Shown here piece by piece: positions 46,085 to 57,298 of a stretch of 64,000 nt of DNA (positions are counted from its first letter, which is position 1; every line of letters starts with the position of its first letter). The position numbers and the translations under genes were made by a program. Source of the DNA: Eunapius fragilis (taxonomy: Eukaryota > Porifera > Demospongiae > Spongillida > Spongillidae); the NCBI GenBank assembly GCA_963681505.1, contig OY811974.1, positions 8,146,239 through 8,210,238 on the forward strand, read 5' to 3'. Below the pieces are notes generated by a model. It did no database searches. It saw nothing but the letters and a program-made list of their open reading frames with translations, and was not told the DNA's origin.

Positions 46085-46129
46085 TGTAACAGTATCACGT
46101 GCACCCTGTACTAAGATCTAGAACATTCC
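46085..46129 (+). repeat. Truncated 3' LTR
   Basis: The first 45 bases match the 5' LTR with one difference (CACGTGC for CACATGC), then similarity stops abruptly. The remaining ~73 bases are missing. Confidence 0.85.
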
Positions 46130-46547
46130 AGTTTTAATAAATTGCTATTACCTACCAATAAATGAAATTATGGTGTTAATAACTCAGTAACTTGAAATCA
46201 GTGCTTATATTCTGATATGACTTGGAAGACTTTTTTCTAATAGATCAATCCCTATTTACAACTGAACAATCACATGGGTACAACAACTATTAGCCCTTTT
46301 GACCTATCCTACCTCTTATGCATCACACTTTCAGTTAATATTAATCTGTTGTAAAAACTCTTCATTGGTTGGTTGTCAAATACAGTGTGTAGTTATTGAG
46401 ATATTTAGTGCTGTGTCATTACATTGTTTATAAGTGACCAGCAGCAATACTAATGTTACTGTAGCCCAGTAGATCAGGCAGCTAGTTGCTTTATGTTATC
46501 ACTGCATTGCACATTTTGTGGTGTACATGCATCTTGTTTTTCACTAG

Positions 46548-46852
46548 GATGTTATGACCAAATTCAACTTCGTGACCTCATGAATGATGTTGCTGCTATA
46601 ATCCCTGCCAAGTGGAAAGAAGTTGGAATTCAATTGAAGCTGTCAACTAGGACATTGGATGAGATACAGGATCAGAACGCTGGGAAGCCAGAATCAAGCA
46701 AGCTTTCATTTGGGCAGGTGTTTATACAGTGGGAGAGATTGCAGACCAGTCCTTACACATGGGAGAATATGATCAGTATTTTACGCTCACCAGCTGTTGG
46801 GGAAGAACACCTCGCCAAAATTCTGTCAGCTGCTGTGACCAACAATAGTTAG
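46548..46852 (+). CDS. FN3-death receptor: death-domain terminal exon
   Basis: The acceptor TTTTTCACTAG gives phase 1, which fits the trailing G of the exon at 40,362-40,463 across a 6.1-kb intron. About 100 residues end at TAG (46,850-46,852). Motifs are CYDQIQLRDLMNDVAAIIP, KWKEVGIQLKLSTRTLDEIQ, FGQVFIQWERLQTSPYTWEN and MISILRSPAVGEEHLAKIL. The W-x-x-(L/V)-G-x-x-L pattern, helix 3 D-x-I and the terminal W..(M/L)I..LR are death-domain features. Such domains recruit adaptors through homotypic contacts at the inner membrane face. An in-frame ATG at about 46,493 lies upstream of the acceptor, so an unspliced soluble form is formally possible. Confidence 0.85.
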
Positions 46853-47066
46853 TAATGTTTGTATATGAACAAAGGATATTAAGTAACCATTTAGCCAATC
46901 ATTGGTGCAATAGTTAGTAATGTTCGTATATGAACAAAGGATATTAAGTAACCATTTAGCCAATCATTGGTGCAATAGTTAGTAATGTTCGTATATGAAC
47001 AAGGGATAATAAATAACCATTTAGCCAATCATTGGTGCAATAGTTAGTAATGGTCGTATATGAACA
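46843..47066. repeat. 65-bp tandem repeat, ~3.4 copies, starting at the receptor stop codon
   Basis: Units begin CAATAGTTAGTAATG at 46,843, 46,908, 46,973 and 47,038. The first overlaps the final codons and stop of the death-domain exon. The third unit has changed bases that create AATAAA (47,008-47,013), a candidate polyadenylation signal absent from units 1 and 2. Confidence 0.92.
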
Positions 47067-47241
47067 AAGGACTACTATTAAATACAGATAAGGTTCAGTC
47101 TGTTTTCCTCCATCATCTCAAGATCTGGTATAGCTGGTCAAGGAGAATCCATTTGGAATCTGTCTTCAGTACGAGAAACATTGCAGCACACATCACCAAA
47201 CTGAACAAACAACACATTAACCGCACACAACATTACCAAAA

Positions 47242-47410
47242 AAGAAAAAGTTAGCAGCACGTGCACGACACTTAGACTGAATAAGAGCCCAGCTCCATTT
47301 CTATTTAAACCTCTACCCACGTGGCAATCACGTGCTGTACAACCAATCATAATACGGAGGGAGCATAGTTTCTGTCTAATTCACGACGTTCAAACGACAG
47401 AAACGTATAT
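47242..47410. repeat. Direct repeat, distal end of tyrosine-recombinase element
   Basis: 169 bp starting AAGAAAAAGTTAGCAGCACG, matching 48,832-49,000 at all but about four or five positions. It contains an inverted core, GTTTCTGTC ... GACAGAAAC (47,368-47,404). Just outside, CTCCCTCC and GTACAGCAC (to about 47,435) are complementary to GGAGGGAG and GTGCTGTAC inside the repeat, so this end can also fold on itself. Confidence 0.9.
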
Positions 47411-47516
47411 CTCCCTCCTCATGCTCCCAGTACAGCACTAACCACTTAACCGCACATAGGTACAGCGTCATTGTGCATGCCTGAAAACCACATAGATGTA
47501 TAAAGAAAGGGTCTAG

Positions 47517-48825
47517 TTATATACCTAGGGTTTTTGAGACCTCTAACTGTCTCTGAACTGAATCCTTAACATATCCGTCCTTGGCCGATTCAGATTTCCA
47601 ACGACCATGTCGCTTAAATAATCTGTCCTGCACACCACCATTGGCTGCTGCCATGGCCCCACCAGCACGAAGGCTGTGCATACCAAACAGGGCTGGGTCA
47701 AAACCAAGCTTAGCTATCTTATCTAGCAATATCTCCCTCAGCCTGGAGTAACTGATACCACCTGTTTTACGCAACTGCTCTCCATCCTTTGTTTTTACTA
47801 TTCTCCGAAATAACATACCATGGGATGTGTGCTCCAACTTCCCCATATGAAAATATCTCTCCATCATACTTACAGGGCATGTAACTGACCCAGTATGTGC
47901 TATGATTAAGAATGCACCCTCACGGTATTGGTCTGTCTTACTGGACTGTACATTGATCACCAAGCCTTCTGCATTAAAGGTGATATCAGAACACTTGAGC
48001 TTTATCAGCTCATTACAATGCAGAAAACCTGCAAATGCCACCAAACACACGGCCAACAACCTGACCTGGATCAGGCCCAGCAGCCTCCACCATGGCCTTC
48101 AACATATCGGCCGTCACTGGTTCCTTCCAAACCTTAGGTTTAGCCAAGATTCATTTCAAACCTTCTAAAGTGGGCTTAACAAGTGGTGACCCTCCCAACT
48201 GATGCAACACAGCCAGCCCATGGAGCCATGAAAGGACATGCACTGCCTCCTCTACTGCAGCTACACTCCCAGTGGACTCACTAAGGTGCTGCAGGTACAG
48301 CACCAAATGAATCTCCTGAACTGGAAAACTTGGCACTCCTTGTCTAGCATTGGCCCAGATCTTCCATCTTTGAAAAGCTCCGAGGTACTTCTTGGTAGTG
48401 CTATCCGCTTTGCTTCTCAGCACTGTTGCTGGTAGTGACTTGGCCAGCCTTCTCAGCTCTGGGTCCTCCAAGCTACTTAACAATGGCCACATCCCCGAGG
48501 CAAATACTTCTTCGACAACTTCTTTCCTTGCCCGCTCTAGCTGCTCTTTCCCACATGTGCCGATCGCCTCCACCCGGTCAAGACAGCTCGCAACCACCGC
48601 CAGACGATCTATCACTTGCTGGTTAGCTTTAAGCTGGCACTCGTTGCCTTTTTTCTTGAAGGAGTAGCTATCCTTATGCGACTGTATAGCGATCCGCTGG
48701 CTTGTCTCCTCCTGCCCCTATCGCACCACCTTGAGCTCCTCCTGCATCTGCCTCATGCCTTCTAGTAGCAGGGCCATCGCGTCGCTTCCCGTAGACTGCT
48801 CATTCGTTTCTCCCTCACCAGGCAT
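47517..48825 (-). pseudogene. Decayed tyrosine recombinase
   Basis: The minus-strand frame starts with ATG (48,825-48,823), seven bases from the upstream direct repeat, and has a short coiled region (MRQMQEELKVVR). A TAG at 48,720-48,718 breaks it. The core-binding part (48,615-48,151) includes STTKKYLGAFQRWKIWANAR and is followed by frame changes near 48,150 and 48,085. The catalytic half (48,059-47,517) keeps HSLRAGG, HGRW and YVKDS, the H-x-x-R, H/W and Y residues. The first catalytic Arg, expected in GFLRxxEL, is His here (GFLHCNEL, codon at 48,018-48,020), compatible with a CpG transition. The family resembles Crypton- or Ngaro/DIRS-type recombinases; no RT is present, which favours a Crypton-like element. 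Confidence 0.85.
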
Positions 48826-48831
48826 CGCAGC

Positions 48832-49000
48832 AAGAAAAAGTTAGCAGCACGTGCACGACACTTAGACTGAATAAGAGCCCAGCTCCATTTCTATTTGAAC
48901 CTCTACCCACGTGGCAATCACGTGCTGTACAACCAATCACAAAACGGAGGGAGCATAGTTTCTGTCTAATTCACGACGTTCAACCGACAGAAACGTATAT
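48832..49000. repeat. Direct repeat, proximal end of tyrosine-recombinase element
   Basis: Second 169-bp copy in the same orientation, with the same core (GTTTCTGTC ... GACAGAAAC, 48,958-48,994). It probably also holds the promoter of the recombinase gene, whose ATG lies seven bases away. Similarity ends sharply at GTATAT. Confidence 0.9.
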
Positions 49001-51067
49001 TAATACAGATAGACCTACCTGATTTATCATACCTTCTCATACTAGGGGAAAGGAAGCTTACCCAAGATGGTTCACTGGAAAGGGCTGGATGAGACATTAG
49101 TGAGTTGAAAAATGCATCTGGAGAATAGTGTAGTGATATGTGAAGTTGAATAGTGGACACATGATCGATGTTTTTAAAAGTAAATGTCATTATGTCAATA
49201 TGTGATGTAAGCGGGTTGCTTGTCTCCGATAGACCAATGCACATATGATGTTAAATGTGACATGCTTGCAAAAATCCGATAAGTGGCTACACAGAACCTA
49301 TGGATGTACATTGTGTATGCAGTCATGCACTCCTCCTTTTATAATAAATAGTACAGTAACAGCTAATAGCATAAGTGAAGTTTAACATCCCCATCGCTAT
49401 TCATAGCAACTGCAAGGATTGAGGTATTGTCCAGGCCCCATCACCCTACCGTCCCTAAAGGCTGAACGTAACCCTAGACCCAGCTCGAATTTGGCATATA
49501 CAGCCTATAGAACATTGCAGGCGTACAGCCCCGAACTAGGCATTTAATAATTATAGTGCTTTAGTACTACTAGTAAAGTCACTTATACCTGTTACAATGT
49601 CTGCTTAATTTGTGTTGATAGTAATATGACTTGCTAGGCTGGTTTGATTATCCTTCATTTCAGGCTCAATTCCCGTTGCATAGGCCACCCCCCGTGCGCC
49701 ATTAGCAGTCACATGCACCTTTTACATTCCTGATGTTGACTTAATGTGACATCATTTGCACAGCAATATATAGCATCACCAGGGGCCATTTAGTCACGAG
49801 TTAGCTCTCGTTCCATCCAGGTGAGATGATCTGATGTACTTTACTTTAATTCCCTCCCCCCCACTAGAATGGAATGAATTTTTAATCGGTGCAGGATTAA
49901 ACTTAAGTACAACCACATGTATTTCTTCCCGAGTAATGACATTACACCGAGCTTATAATTATCAACATGCACCATGACTTTTGTGTTTACTTGCAATTGT
50001 GATTGAAATAAGCATGCAAATTATTTCAGGCCAAAAATGAATACTAATGTAACCTGCAAATATAGTTTATTACTCTTGGTACTGTGGCCACATTACACAT
50101 ATAGTACAGGTACATTGTATAATAAATACATGCTGCAAAACACAGTGTTGAGAGAGTTTTAAATGCTTGCATTCAGGAGAGGCTATAGTACCTTTCTGAA
50201 GCAGTTTTTCAGGCCCATACAAGTGGAAGGCTCATTCATAATACAGACAAGTGTGACTGAAATGAACTACGTGTGCTTATAACAGAATTTAATGGCATGG
50301 TCACGTATGCTTGATTATTCTCACACATGACAGTATCAGGGGAATCCCAACTGGACACACCACTCGGTTGATGCACCAAACATCATAATGGATTAAATAG
50401 TCTGCATCCTGGTTTTCTTTCTTGGATCTGCTCTGTTCATTTCACTAATCAGTTTCAACCTCAACATTCAGTCAGCCATGTGCCATCTGGGGTATCGAAC
50501 AGAAATCAGTAGCCAAACTCTTGTCAGTGCAGACAGTACTAGTGTAGCAAGATACCATAATCAATGTCCCTACTCACATAAAGTCCTGCCTAGGAGATGT
50601 GCTGCAGTCTCTCTGTAGGAGCACACCCACTCTTAACGCACACCCATGTTACCAACCATATGAGGCTATTTACATGGTGTACCCTTGCAGTTGTGGAGTG
50701 ACTGAGTCCACATGCAACTGATCCGTTTGACTTCAGTGGAAAGGTGGTGGTATGGGGGAGAATCATCCCCCTTGCTAACCTCATGAGGAACTGTAAGCTG
50801 CTCATTTAATCATAGATTGATCAAGATTTGATTACTCCAGTTATCAAAATTCAGCACTACTTTTTGAGCCTTCAGAACTAGATTTAATAATTACAATTGC
50901 ACTAAAAGGTGTATCCATGATCTTATGAAATATAAACAGTCATTAATTGTAATTACCTTATAAGAATTATGATTGACGCATGCGCATTCACAATGACCTT
51001 ACTGTGGTTACCTCTTAAGTACAGCTAGAAAAAAGCAAAGCAATCTTAGCCTCATTATGCACAATAT
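49001..51067. other. No gene recognised
   Basis: About 2 kb without a convincing exon. A 71-codon minus frame (50,590-50,805) shows no family features. Confidence 0.35.
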
Positions 51068-51895
51068 TCATGTTAATATACTTGTATTACACCTATAAAA
51101 TGTCATTCTTAAGAGTATTTTCATCAGGGTGATCAATGATACAGCAGAAAGCAATATTGAAAGGAACCATTTATTGGTATGAGTACATGTACGTGTCAAT
51201 TCCCTTGGCACAAGCATTTCAGAATGAAATACTCGCTCCATGCATTGGTGCACCTTGACTTGCATGCAGATGTGATGCTGCACACAGCAATCACCATTTC
51301 GTTGGTGTTGTGTGGTATACACATTGTGCATGTCTTGCAGTACATTGCAGCCATATTCCTGCATACCTGACATCTAAATAAGGCCTTCTTGGTACCACTA
51401 GTGGCTGTCTTCTTACTTCTAGCACACATGGGGTGTTCAGCAAGCAGAACAATATCATGAGCCAATGATTCATCTACATCTATTATCGACTATGGTCCAT
51501 TTGAAGCCTTTGACAACTAACGGGTTGATATATGATGGTTCCCCGCCTTTTACCCTTTCTGGTTTCGCCTCCACTAGTTCTTCTGCCGGCAGCTCTTCGT
51601 CTGATTCATATTCAGCAATGACTACATCATCTTCGGTCTCCTCAATAGACTCAGCATTCTCCAGTACCTTAGAACTGTGAACGGATTCGCCGATCTTGAC
51701 ATCGTCACAGGGTATCCTCCATTTGCGCCCACATCCACTACCCTCTGAAGCTATAATTTCACCTGAAAGCTTTTTGACCTTTGCATTAGCCCCGTAGCGT
51801 TGTGTTGCTAGCTTTTTGCCCATCACCGCTGCTGCAGTTGCCTGTACTCTAGATCTGTTTCCAACCTTTAGCGCTTTTATTGTACCGAAGCACAA
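51068..51895 (-). pseudogene. Unrecognised cysteine-rich remnant, possibly an internally deleted transposase
   Basis: On the minus strand a first frame (51,895-51,470) has a basic N-terminal part (MGKKLATQRYGANAKVKKL) and an acidic region (EETEDDVVIAEYESDEELP). A second frame (about 51,475-51,190) gives DESLAHDIVLLAEHP, KKTATSGTKKALFRCQVCRN, MYCKTCTMC and further cysteines. An acidic N-terminus with a C-terminal CxxC...CxxC module recalls piggyBac-type transposases with the catalytic core deleted, but no DDD motif is visible, so this is only a suggestion. Confidence 0.3.
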
Positions 51896-51899
51896 ATTT

Positions 51900-53799
51900 T
51901 CAGTACAACTGCTGCCCTGTTTTTATCCACACCACACCTGCAGGTAATGAAATTGGCAAAACATTTCCTGAATACGATCATTAGTAGGCTAGAGATCAAT
52001 GCCAATAGGTTTTTAAATCAAATCACTCTAGCTCCACGAAAGACAAATCGAAAACAAAAATTGATAACCCCGGTTATCGTACGAAAACTGTGGTTATCGT
52101 TGATCAATGTATGTTTAACTAATGTAAAGGGAGCCTGAATGACCTCCTTTCATATGAGTACTCAATGAATGCATTGTGACGTTTTAACCCTCTGCCTGTA
52201 TTGATTGCTATGAAATAATCTGTGCAGCTGTGTTTACAGTTTTGACAGCATAGCAATGTGCCTGCTAAGCAGATACAGTACTGGCTCAGAACAACAAAAA
52301 AGTCACAGATCACAGCAATAGAAAATAATGTGGAGTTGGGAAAGCTGGTGGTATACATAGCCACACCCTTACCGCTTTCATCAATAAAAATTCATTTGGT
52401 GAGGGCTGGCAAGATCAATCGATAATGATAGATGAAAGCAATAAGGTTGCGCTATGAACACCATGAATATGCCTTATTTTCCGTTGTTGCGAGCTGTGAC
52501 TTTTTCGAGCTGGTACTGTGTCTAAACCTTGTGTGGTCATTGTTTTTGTTCACAATGTCCAACTAAAAGATACTTCAGCCAAATTTTTATGGGTGGACAA
52601 ACAAGCTGTCTGTGGCTGTCACTATGAAAAATGTATAATTGTTATATGCTAGTGTATTATTGTATGTGGGGCTTTACTGCATACTTGTTCCTATAACACC
52701 CCAGTATGCAGTATTATCCATTGCTGTAAAAAGCTCTTTTTTAGCACTGTATATAGCTTTTCCCCTACTTGTGTTATCTGTTTCCTTATGCCTGGTCTCT
52801 TTTACATGTATCAAGTATTTCTATATGCATTTTCACATGGTGATAGAGTTCCACAAACGTGTATAGGGATTTTGGGGAGTGGTTTTTGTGCGTTAGTGAG
52901 TGTATATATCTGTATATGTGCAAGTTTGTGCATGTTTATGTATGTATTTGTGTGTGTGTTCCTAGAACCAGGTCTTGGATCTGCTGTGATCTTAGCATTA
53001 CTCAGGGGAGTATTTTACAGTATTTTACAGTGTTCCTTTTGACTAGTCTCCTTTCATTGTATGCTACTGATACTGCAGTACATGTGCTACTGAAAGCACT
53101 GGTGATTGATGTGCATAAATATTGATCAGTTATAATACACGTACTAGGGAATTAAAAGAAAAGGATCATATGCCTGTACATGTGCATGTATTGTAATTCG
53201 ACTATGGCAATTTGTTATCCAAATGCTCCACACCATAGCATAGGGCATCAAAGTGCCATGTACCACTAAGATGATAATGTTATTAGTGCTGAATTGTACC
53301 TATAAGTACTGATAAGTGCATGCCTATTCATGAGGGAAACACAAAGACAGGATGTACAAGCTCTTGATCCAGAGGGACCACATACAACAGTGTAAGTGAC
53401 CAAGCATCAAGACCTTACCATGAGCAAATACCTGATGAAAGAGACATGACATGAGACGAGACATGACAGGTGGGCAAGCACTTGTATGGGTACAATGACC
53501 ACATCTTGGTGGGGCGGTGACCTAAATACTGTCACAATTATTAACACATACATCCATAGACCTATATAGAAGCATGCAATTATGTGCTTGCTTAGTATGC
53601 GTGTTACTTGTATGACTTCCATACTGTGTACCATTTCAATAGATTTAACCCCCTTGATGGTTTTCCTTTTTTTATTATAATAGTAACACTGTTCGGTACA
53701 CAAAACCTTATCAGTTTATATTAATGATACCTTGCAATGTATCTGACCAGGTTGATGTTCAGCCTCCCATGTCATTTTCATTTCTAGCTTTGTGCATTG
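51900..53799. other. No gene recognised
   Basis: AT-rich sequence; short frames only. Confidence 0.35.
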
Positions 53800-53950
53800 T
53801 GGAGCCAAAAAAAGATGGTTTGCGAATAGCGTGCTTCCTCACTCCAGTTGCCTTAGCTTTCCACTGCCAAAGGCACACACACCCAGCCCAACTCAGGGCA
53901 CTTAGCAGGGTCATTGGATGCATGTCTTTGGCTTCAGCTACAGAGGTAAC
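53800..53950 (-). pseudogene. Small RT-family C-terminal fragment
   Basis: The minus strand reads RHASNDPAKCPELGWVCVPL, AVES, a stop, then GNWSEEA. This matches the tail block of the 3.9-6.3 kb RT family (KHTENDPKCNALGWYCVPL). Only about 50 codons survive. Confidence 0.7.
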
Positions 53951-54998
53951 AGTACCAGCGTTGATGAAAACAAATTTTTTAAAGAAACGTGTTATTATGG
54001 TTTAATCCATTTTGCATGAATGTGTAAATGGCCGGTGGGTGCAGCCAATGTTCCATCTGGAAGGACTAAATTTTATATACAGCTGAAGTGCTCTCAAGCC
54101 TCAAGATTCAATATGCACCTAACTGCAGAACAATCAGTCTGCAGGTGAACCTGTACCTGTTTTGTACAAGGGAGTGTCAGCTTACATGTACCTAGCATAA
54201 TGCACCTTCTATGGCTTCATTAGGCAATGTTATGACTTGTACTGAATTTCATTATGACCTCATGCATGGACTGACGTACCCCGCTCTGGCCAGCCATACA
54301 TGGTGGTAACTAATTCAGCAATAACTATGCAATTAATTAACCCTGAAGCATACACACCGTTACCGTTGGAATTCACACGCACTTTGCATGCATCCACTTT
54401 GACCAATTTAATATGTGCCTCGACTGTAGTCAATCTGGGGGGCTAATTAATATCATGACGAATAAAAAACAATAATGGACTGTTTTTATCATTTTTAATG
54501 ACGCTGGCACGCGATCGCGATTTCTTAGAACATCGTAACCATGACGTCACGGTGGTCCAAACTGGGACATTAAGTTGTATAATTAGAACGAATAGTTCTA
54601 TTGCGGTATACGTAATCGTACATTCATATTTTCGTCGAAAAAAAACGGCTGTCTTTCCATGCTTATAGTTATTTCGCACAACGACCAAATGTCAAAAGAA
54701 TTATATGAACCTATTCACAAAGTAGTGCGATCATAAATCCGCATAAAAAGTACCCTCTTGATAAATCAAGAGTCCCGCGCATTGGTGTACCGTAAAGACA
54801 GCCATTTCGGTGACTTACTTGGAGAGGCCTTTTGCTTCCAATCCGCCAGAGGGTTCGAGCTGTCTTTATTAGCATACATTCAGTGGTCCAGGTACAGCCT
54901 TTTAGGCATGTTTTTTTTTTGTGGCCATTGCTTTCTTGACCTCTCTTTTATGCCATCAAACCACACGAACCACTTGAACGGTGTGCCCACACAAATCA
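53951..54998. other. No gene recognised
   Basis: No supported feature. Confidence 0.35.
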
Positions 54999-55870
54999 AT
55001 GATGAAAGGTGACCTGTTATACGATCTGAGCAGTCATTGCAGAGTTTGTGGTTTTAAGATAAAGAAAGCAAAAGGAATAGTGAAGGCTAAACGCGTATTT
55101 GACTGCGCTCCACATGCAGTCGATATGCAGAGCTAGGGCCTTTGGCATTGATATCACCAACGACCTGCAAATGAGCCTCCCAAATACTTTCTGTAGGCCA
55201 TGTTACCAATCAATGGAACATGCTGTTAAGGCAACAGAAGCTAACTTGGTTTCAAGATGCATGGTAAAAGGTTATGACTGGTCTAAGCATGCTGCCAACA
55301 ATTGCAAGGTAAACATTGTAACCCCATCACCAGCCAAACACTTTACACATGCATATATATATTCATACGCAGGAGTGCACATTATACAGACAATGTCGCT
55401 GGACAAAGATATACACAGACCTATCGATCAGGGAATTTATGGATGCTTTCACTGCAGCCTTTCCAACAGTACGTCGAACAGTGAAAATGCACCTGCTTGA
55501 GGATCATGCTACAGAACTAGTAGAGGCAACCAAAATGGGTTTTGGCAGTATGGGCAAGCAAGGGGCTGAAGCCATCCATGCACAGTTTAATTCTCTGATA
55601 ATGACTTACAGCTGCATTCACAGTGTATCCAGTGATGATTCCATTCCTTGGTATGGGTACTGACCAGCTAGCAGAGAGCAAAGTTGGTGAACCCAGGATA
55701 GGTGATAGTGTGAAGTTTGAAGGTGAGGATGTATTCCAAACAAGGTGGAAAGGCTCATAAGAGTCATGCAGGAGCATTTTCTGAACTTGTCACCACAATT
55801 ACGGTCCCTTCGACCTCCACAAGCCAAAAGGAAAAAAAAACTGGTCCGTCATGAGCACACTGTACCATTA
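54999..55870 (+). pseudogene. RAG1-N-like zinc-motif protein of a mobile element, decayed
   Basis: From ATG at 54,999 the frame contains HCRVCGFKIKKAKG (CRVCG about 55,038). After a frame change near 55,125 it gives RAFGIDITNDLQMS, LPNTFCRPCY and DWSKHAANNCKV. The order CRxCG, FxID, P-x-x-FCxxC, W-x-x-H...C matches the N-terminal zinc-binding region of RAG1 and of RAG1-N-like invertebrate mobile proteins (N-RAG-TP type). A C-terminal part (about 55,425-55,842) reads FMDAFTAAFPTVRRTVKMHL, LEDHATELVEATKMGFGSMG, KQGAEAIHAQFN and later VERLIRVMQEHFL then KRKKK. The several-hundred-residue middle is missing, and a ~125-bp gap splits the C-terminal part. It is a deleted copy. Confidence 0.6.
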
Positions 55871-56156
55871 ATTAAATGTATAATATGGCGGCAGTTTACA
55901 GGACTTTCGCGAGTGGTTTATCAAGCCACTAAAGCAATGGCCATCTAAGAAAATACAAAAATATTGTAGCTCGCCTTGTCTATGAAGTGCACACAAAGGC
56001 TTTAGCCGTTCCAACTGGCAGATAGTTCAGTCCAAGACCTTTTCTGAACCCTACCGCAATCGTATAGGCGAGTCTCCAGCAACAAATTCGAGCTCTAAGA
56101 AACTGTTGTACCAAGTTGTTGACATCGTTTGGTAGAGCATGGAATGCTAATACTAA

Positions 56157-56698
56157 TGCACCTATCAATGGTAACTGCAACCCCCCCCCATCCGGGACAT
56201 AGGGGGATTTGACATTTATTAAATCAAATGCCCCACTGTTGGGGACTAATAACTGGTCAAATGACCCCTCCTCGACCCAGTCCCGTTACTTGTTTGATAC
56301 CTTTTATAACCTACGGTTTCGTTCCTGCTATTCAAAACGAACGCGCGTTAGCCTTTGTAGGTATACAGCTGATATTGTGCCGCTATAAGAGTTGTAGTTA
56401 TAATTGTACTAGTAGTTTGGTAAAGCGCATGTTCTTGTATCCGGTGAGGTACAGGCTAGGTATGATGTTGCGTACGTACCGTGAATGTGCCAAGGTCGTC
56501 ACAAGTTTTGAGCTGCAAAACACGCCGATAGGGGGAGGTCACAAGCTGTTATACGATTAATATTCATTTTCGCGGTCGAGGTCAAATCCCCGTGTACGGT
56601 CAAATGCGCCGCAATAATCTGATTAGCCGGTCAAATCCCCCACTAATCCCCTATATGTCCCGGATGGGGGGGGGTTGCAGTTACCATTGATAGGTGCA
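56157..56698. mobile_element. TIR element with ~52-bp inverted termini
   Basis: The left end TGCACCTATCAATGGTAACT continues through GCAACCCCCCCCCATCCGGG and ACATAGGGGGATTT. The right end is its complement with about two differences. The inside repeats GGTCAAATCCCC and GGTCAAATG units. No transposase is present, and the target duplication is not clear. Confidence 0.85.
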
Positions 56699-57298
56699 AA
56701 ATCTTATCATTGTTATAAGTGCCACGTGAAGCAGTAACAAAGTGCGAAGCCGTAAACAAAGGCAGGTGGTAACTAAGGACTTAATGGTGTCGTTGCTAGG
56801 TAATTAGCAATTCATTGCAGGCGTAGGTTATTGTCCACCTTCATAGCCCAATGCGGCCATACAATTTGTGGACAAAAGGCATACCTCTTGAAATATTGAA
56901 AAAGCGGCGTAATGCCCTAGCAACCACCCTTGACAACCGACAACCTTAGAAACCTTGCACTACATGTTTGAATTTGTCACCATTTTAAAGCCATACAATG
57001 AATGAAGTATCTTTGTTCTATTTGTAGCCAAAGTCACATGGCCTAGTTTTCTCTCCACGCTTCCTACAAGCGGCCATTTTTCGACGAACGTATCGACTTC
57101 AACGTACTTTTTGGACCACGTAGACAAATTCTGCACCCCAGTTGGAAGCGCATAACAAAAGGAGACAGAAGGAACTTACAACATATAGTATGGAACTATA
57201 GCCATACTTTTTCTTCGCAATGGTATACGCATGTGAAGTGTACTGTGGTTTGAGCCGTGTAAACTAGCCCAGTACATATACGTGTTGACGTGAAAATC
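56699..57298. other. No gene recognised
   Basis: No supported feature. Confidence 0.35.

Larger units (their letters stand above)
41009..46129 (+). mobile_element. Decayed Ty3/gypsy retrotransposon in receptor intron
   Basis: A 118-bp 5' LTR, primer site, broken gag-pol, purine tract and a truncated 3' LTR lie in the same orientation as the host gene. The element occupies most of the 6.1-kb intron between the proline-rich and death-domain exons. It is a different family from the intact 12.6-kb element: the LTRs do not match and the primer site differs. It is interrupted by a MITE at 42,068-42,497. Confidence 0.9.
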
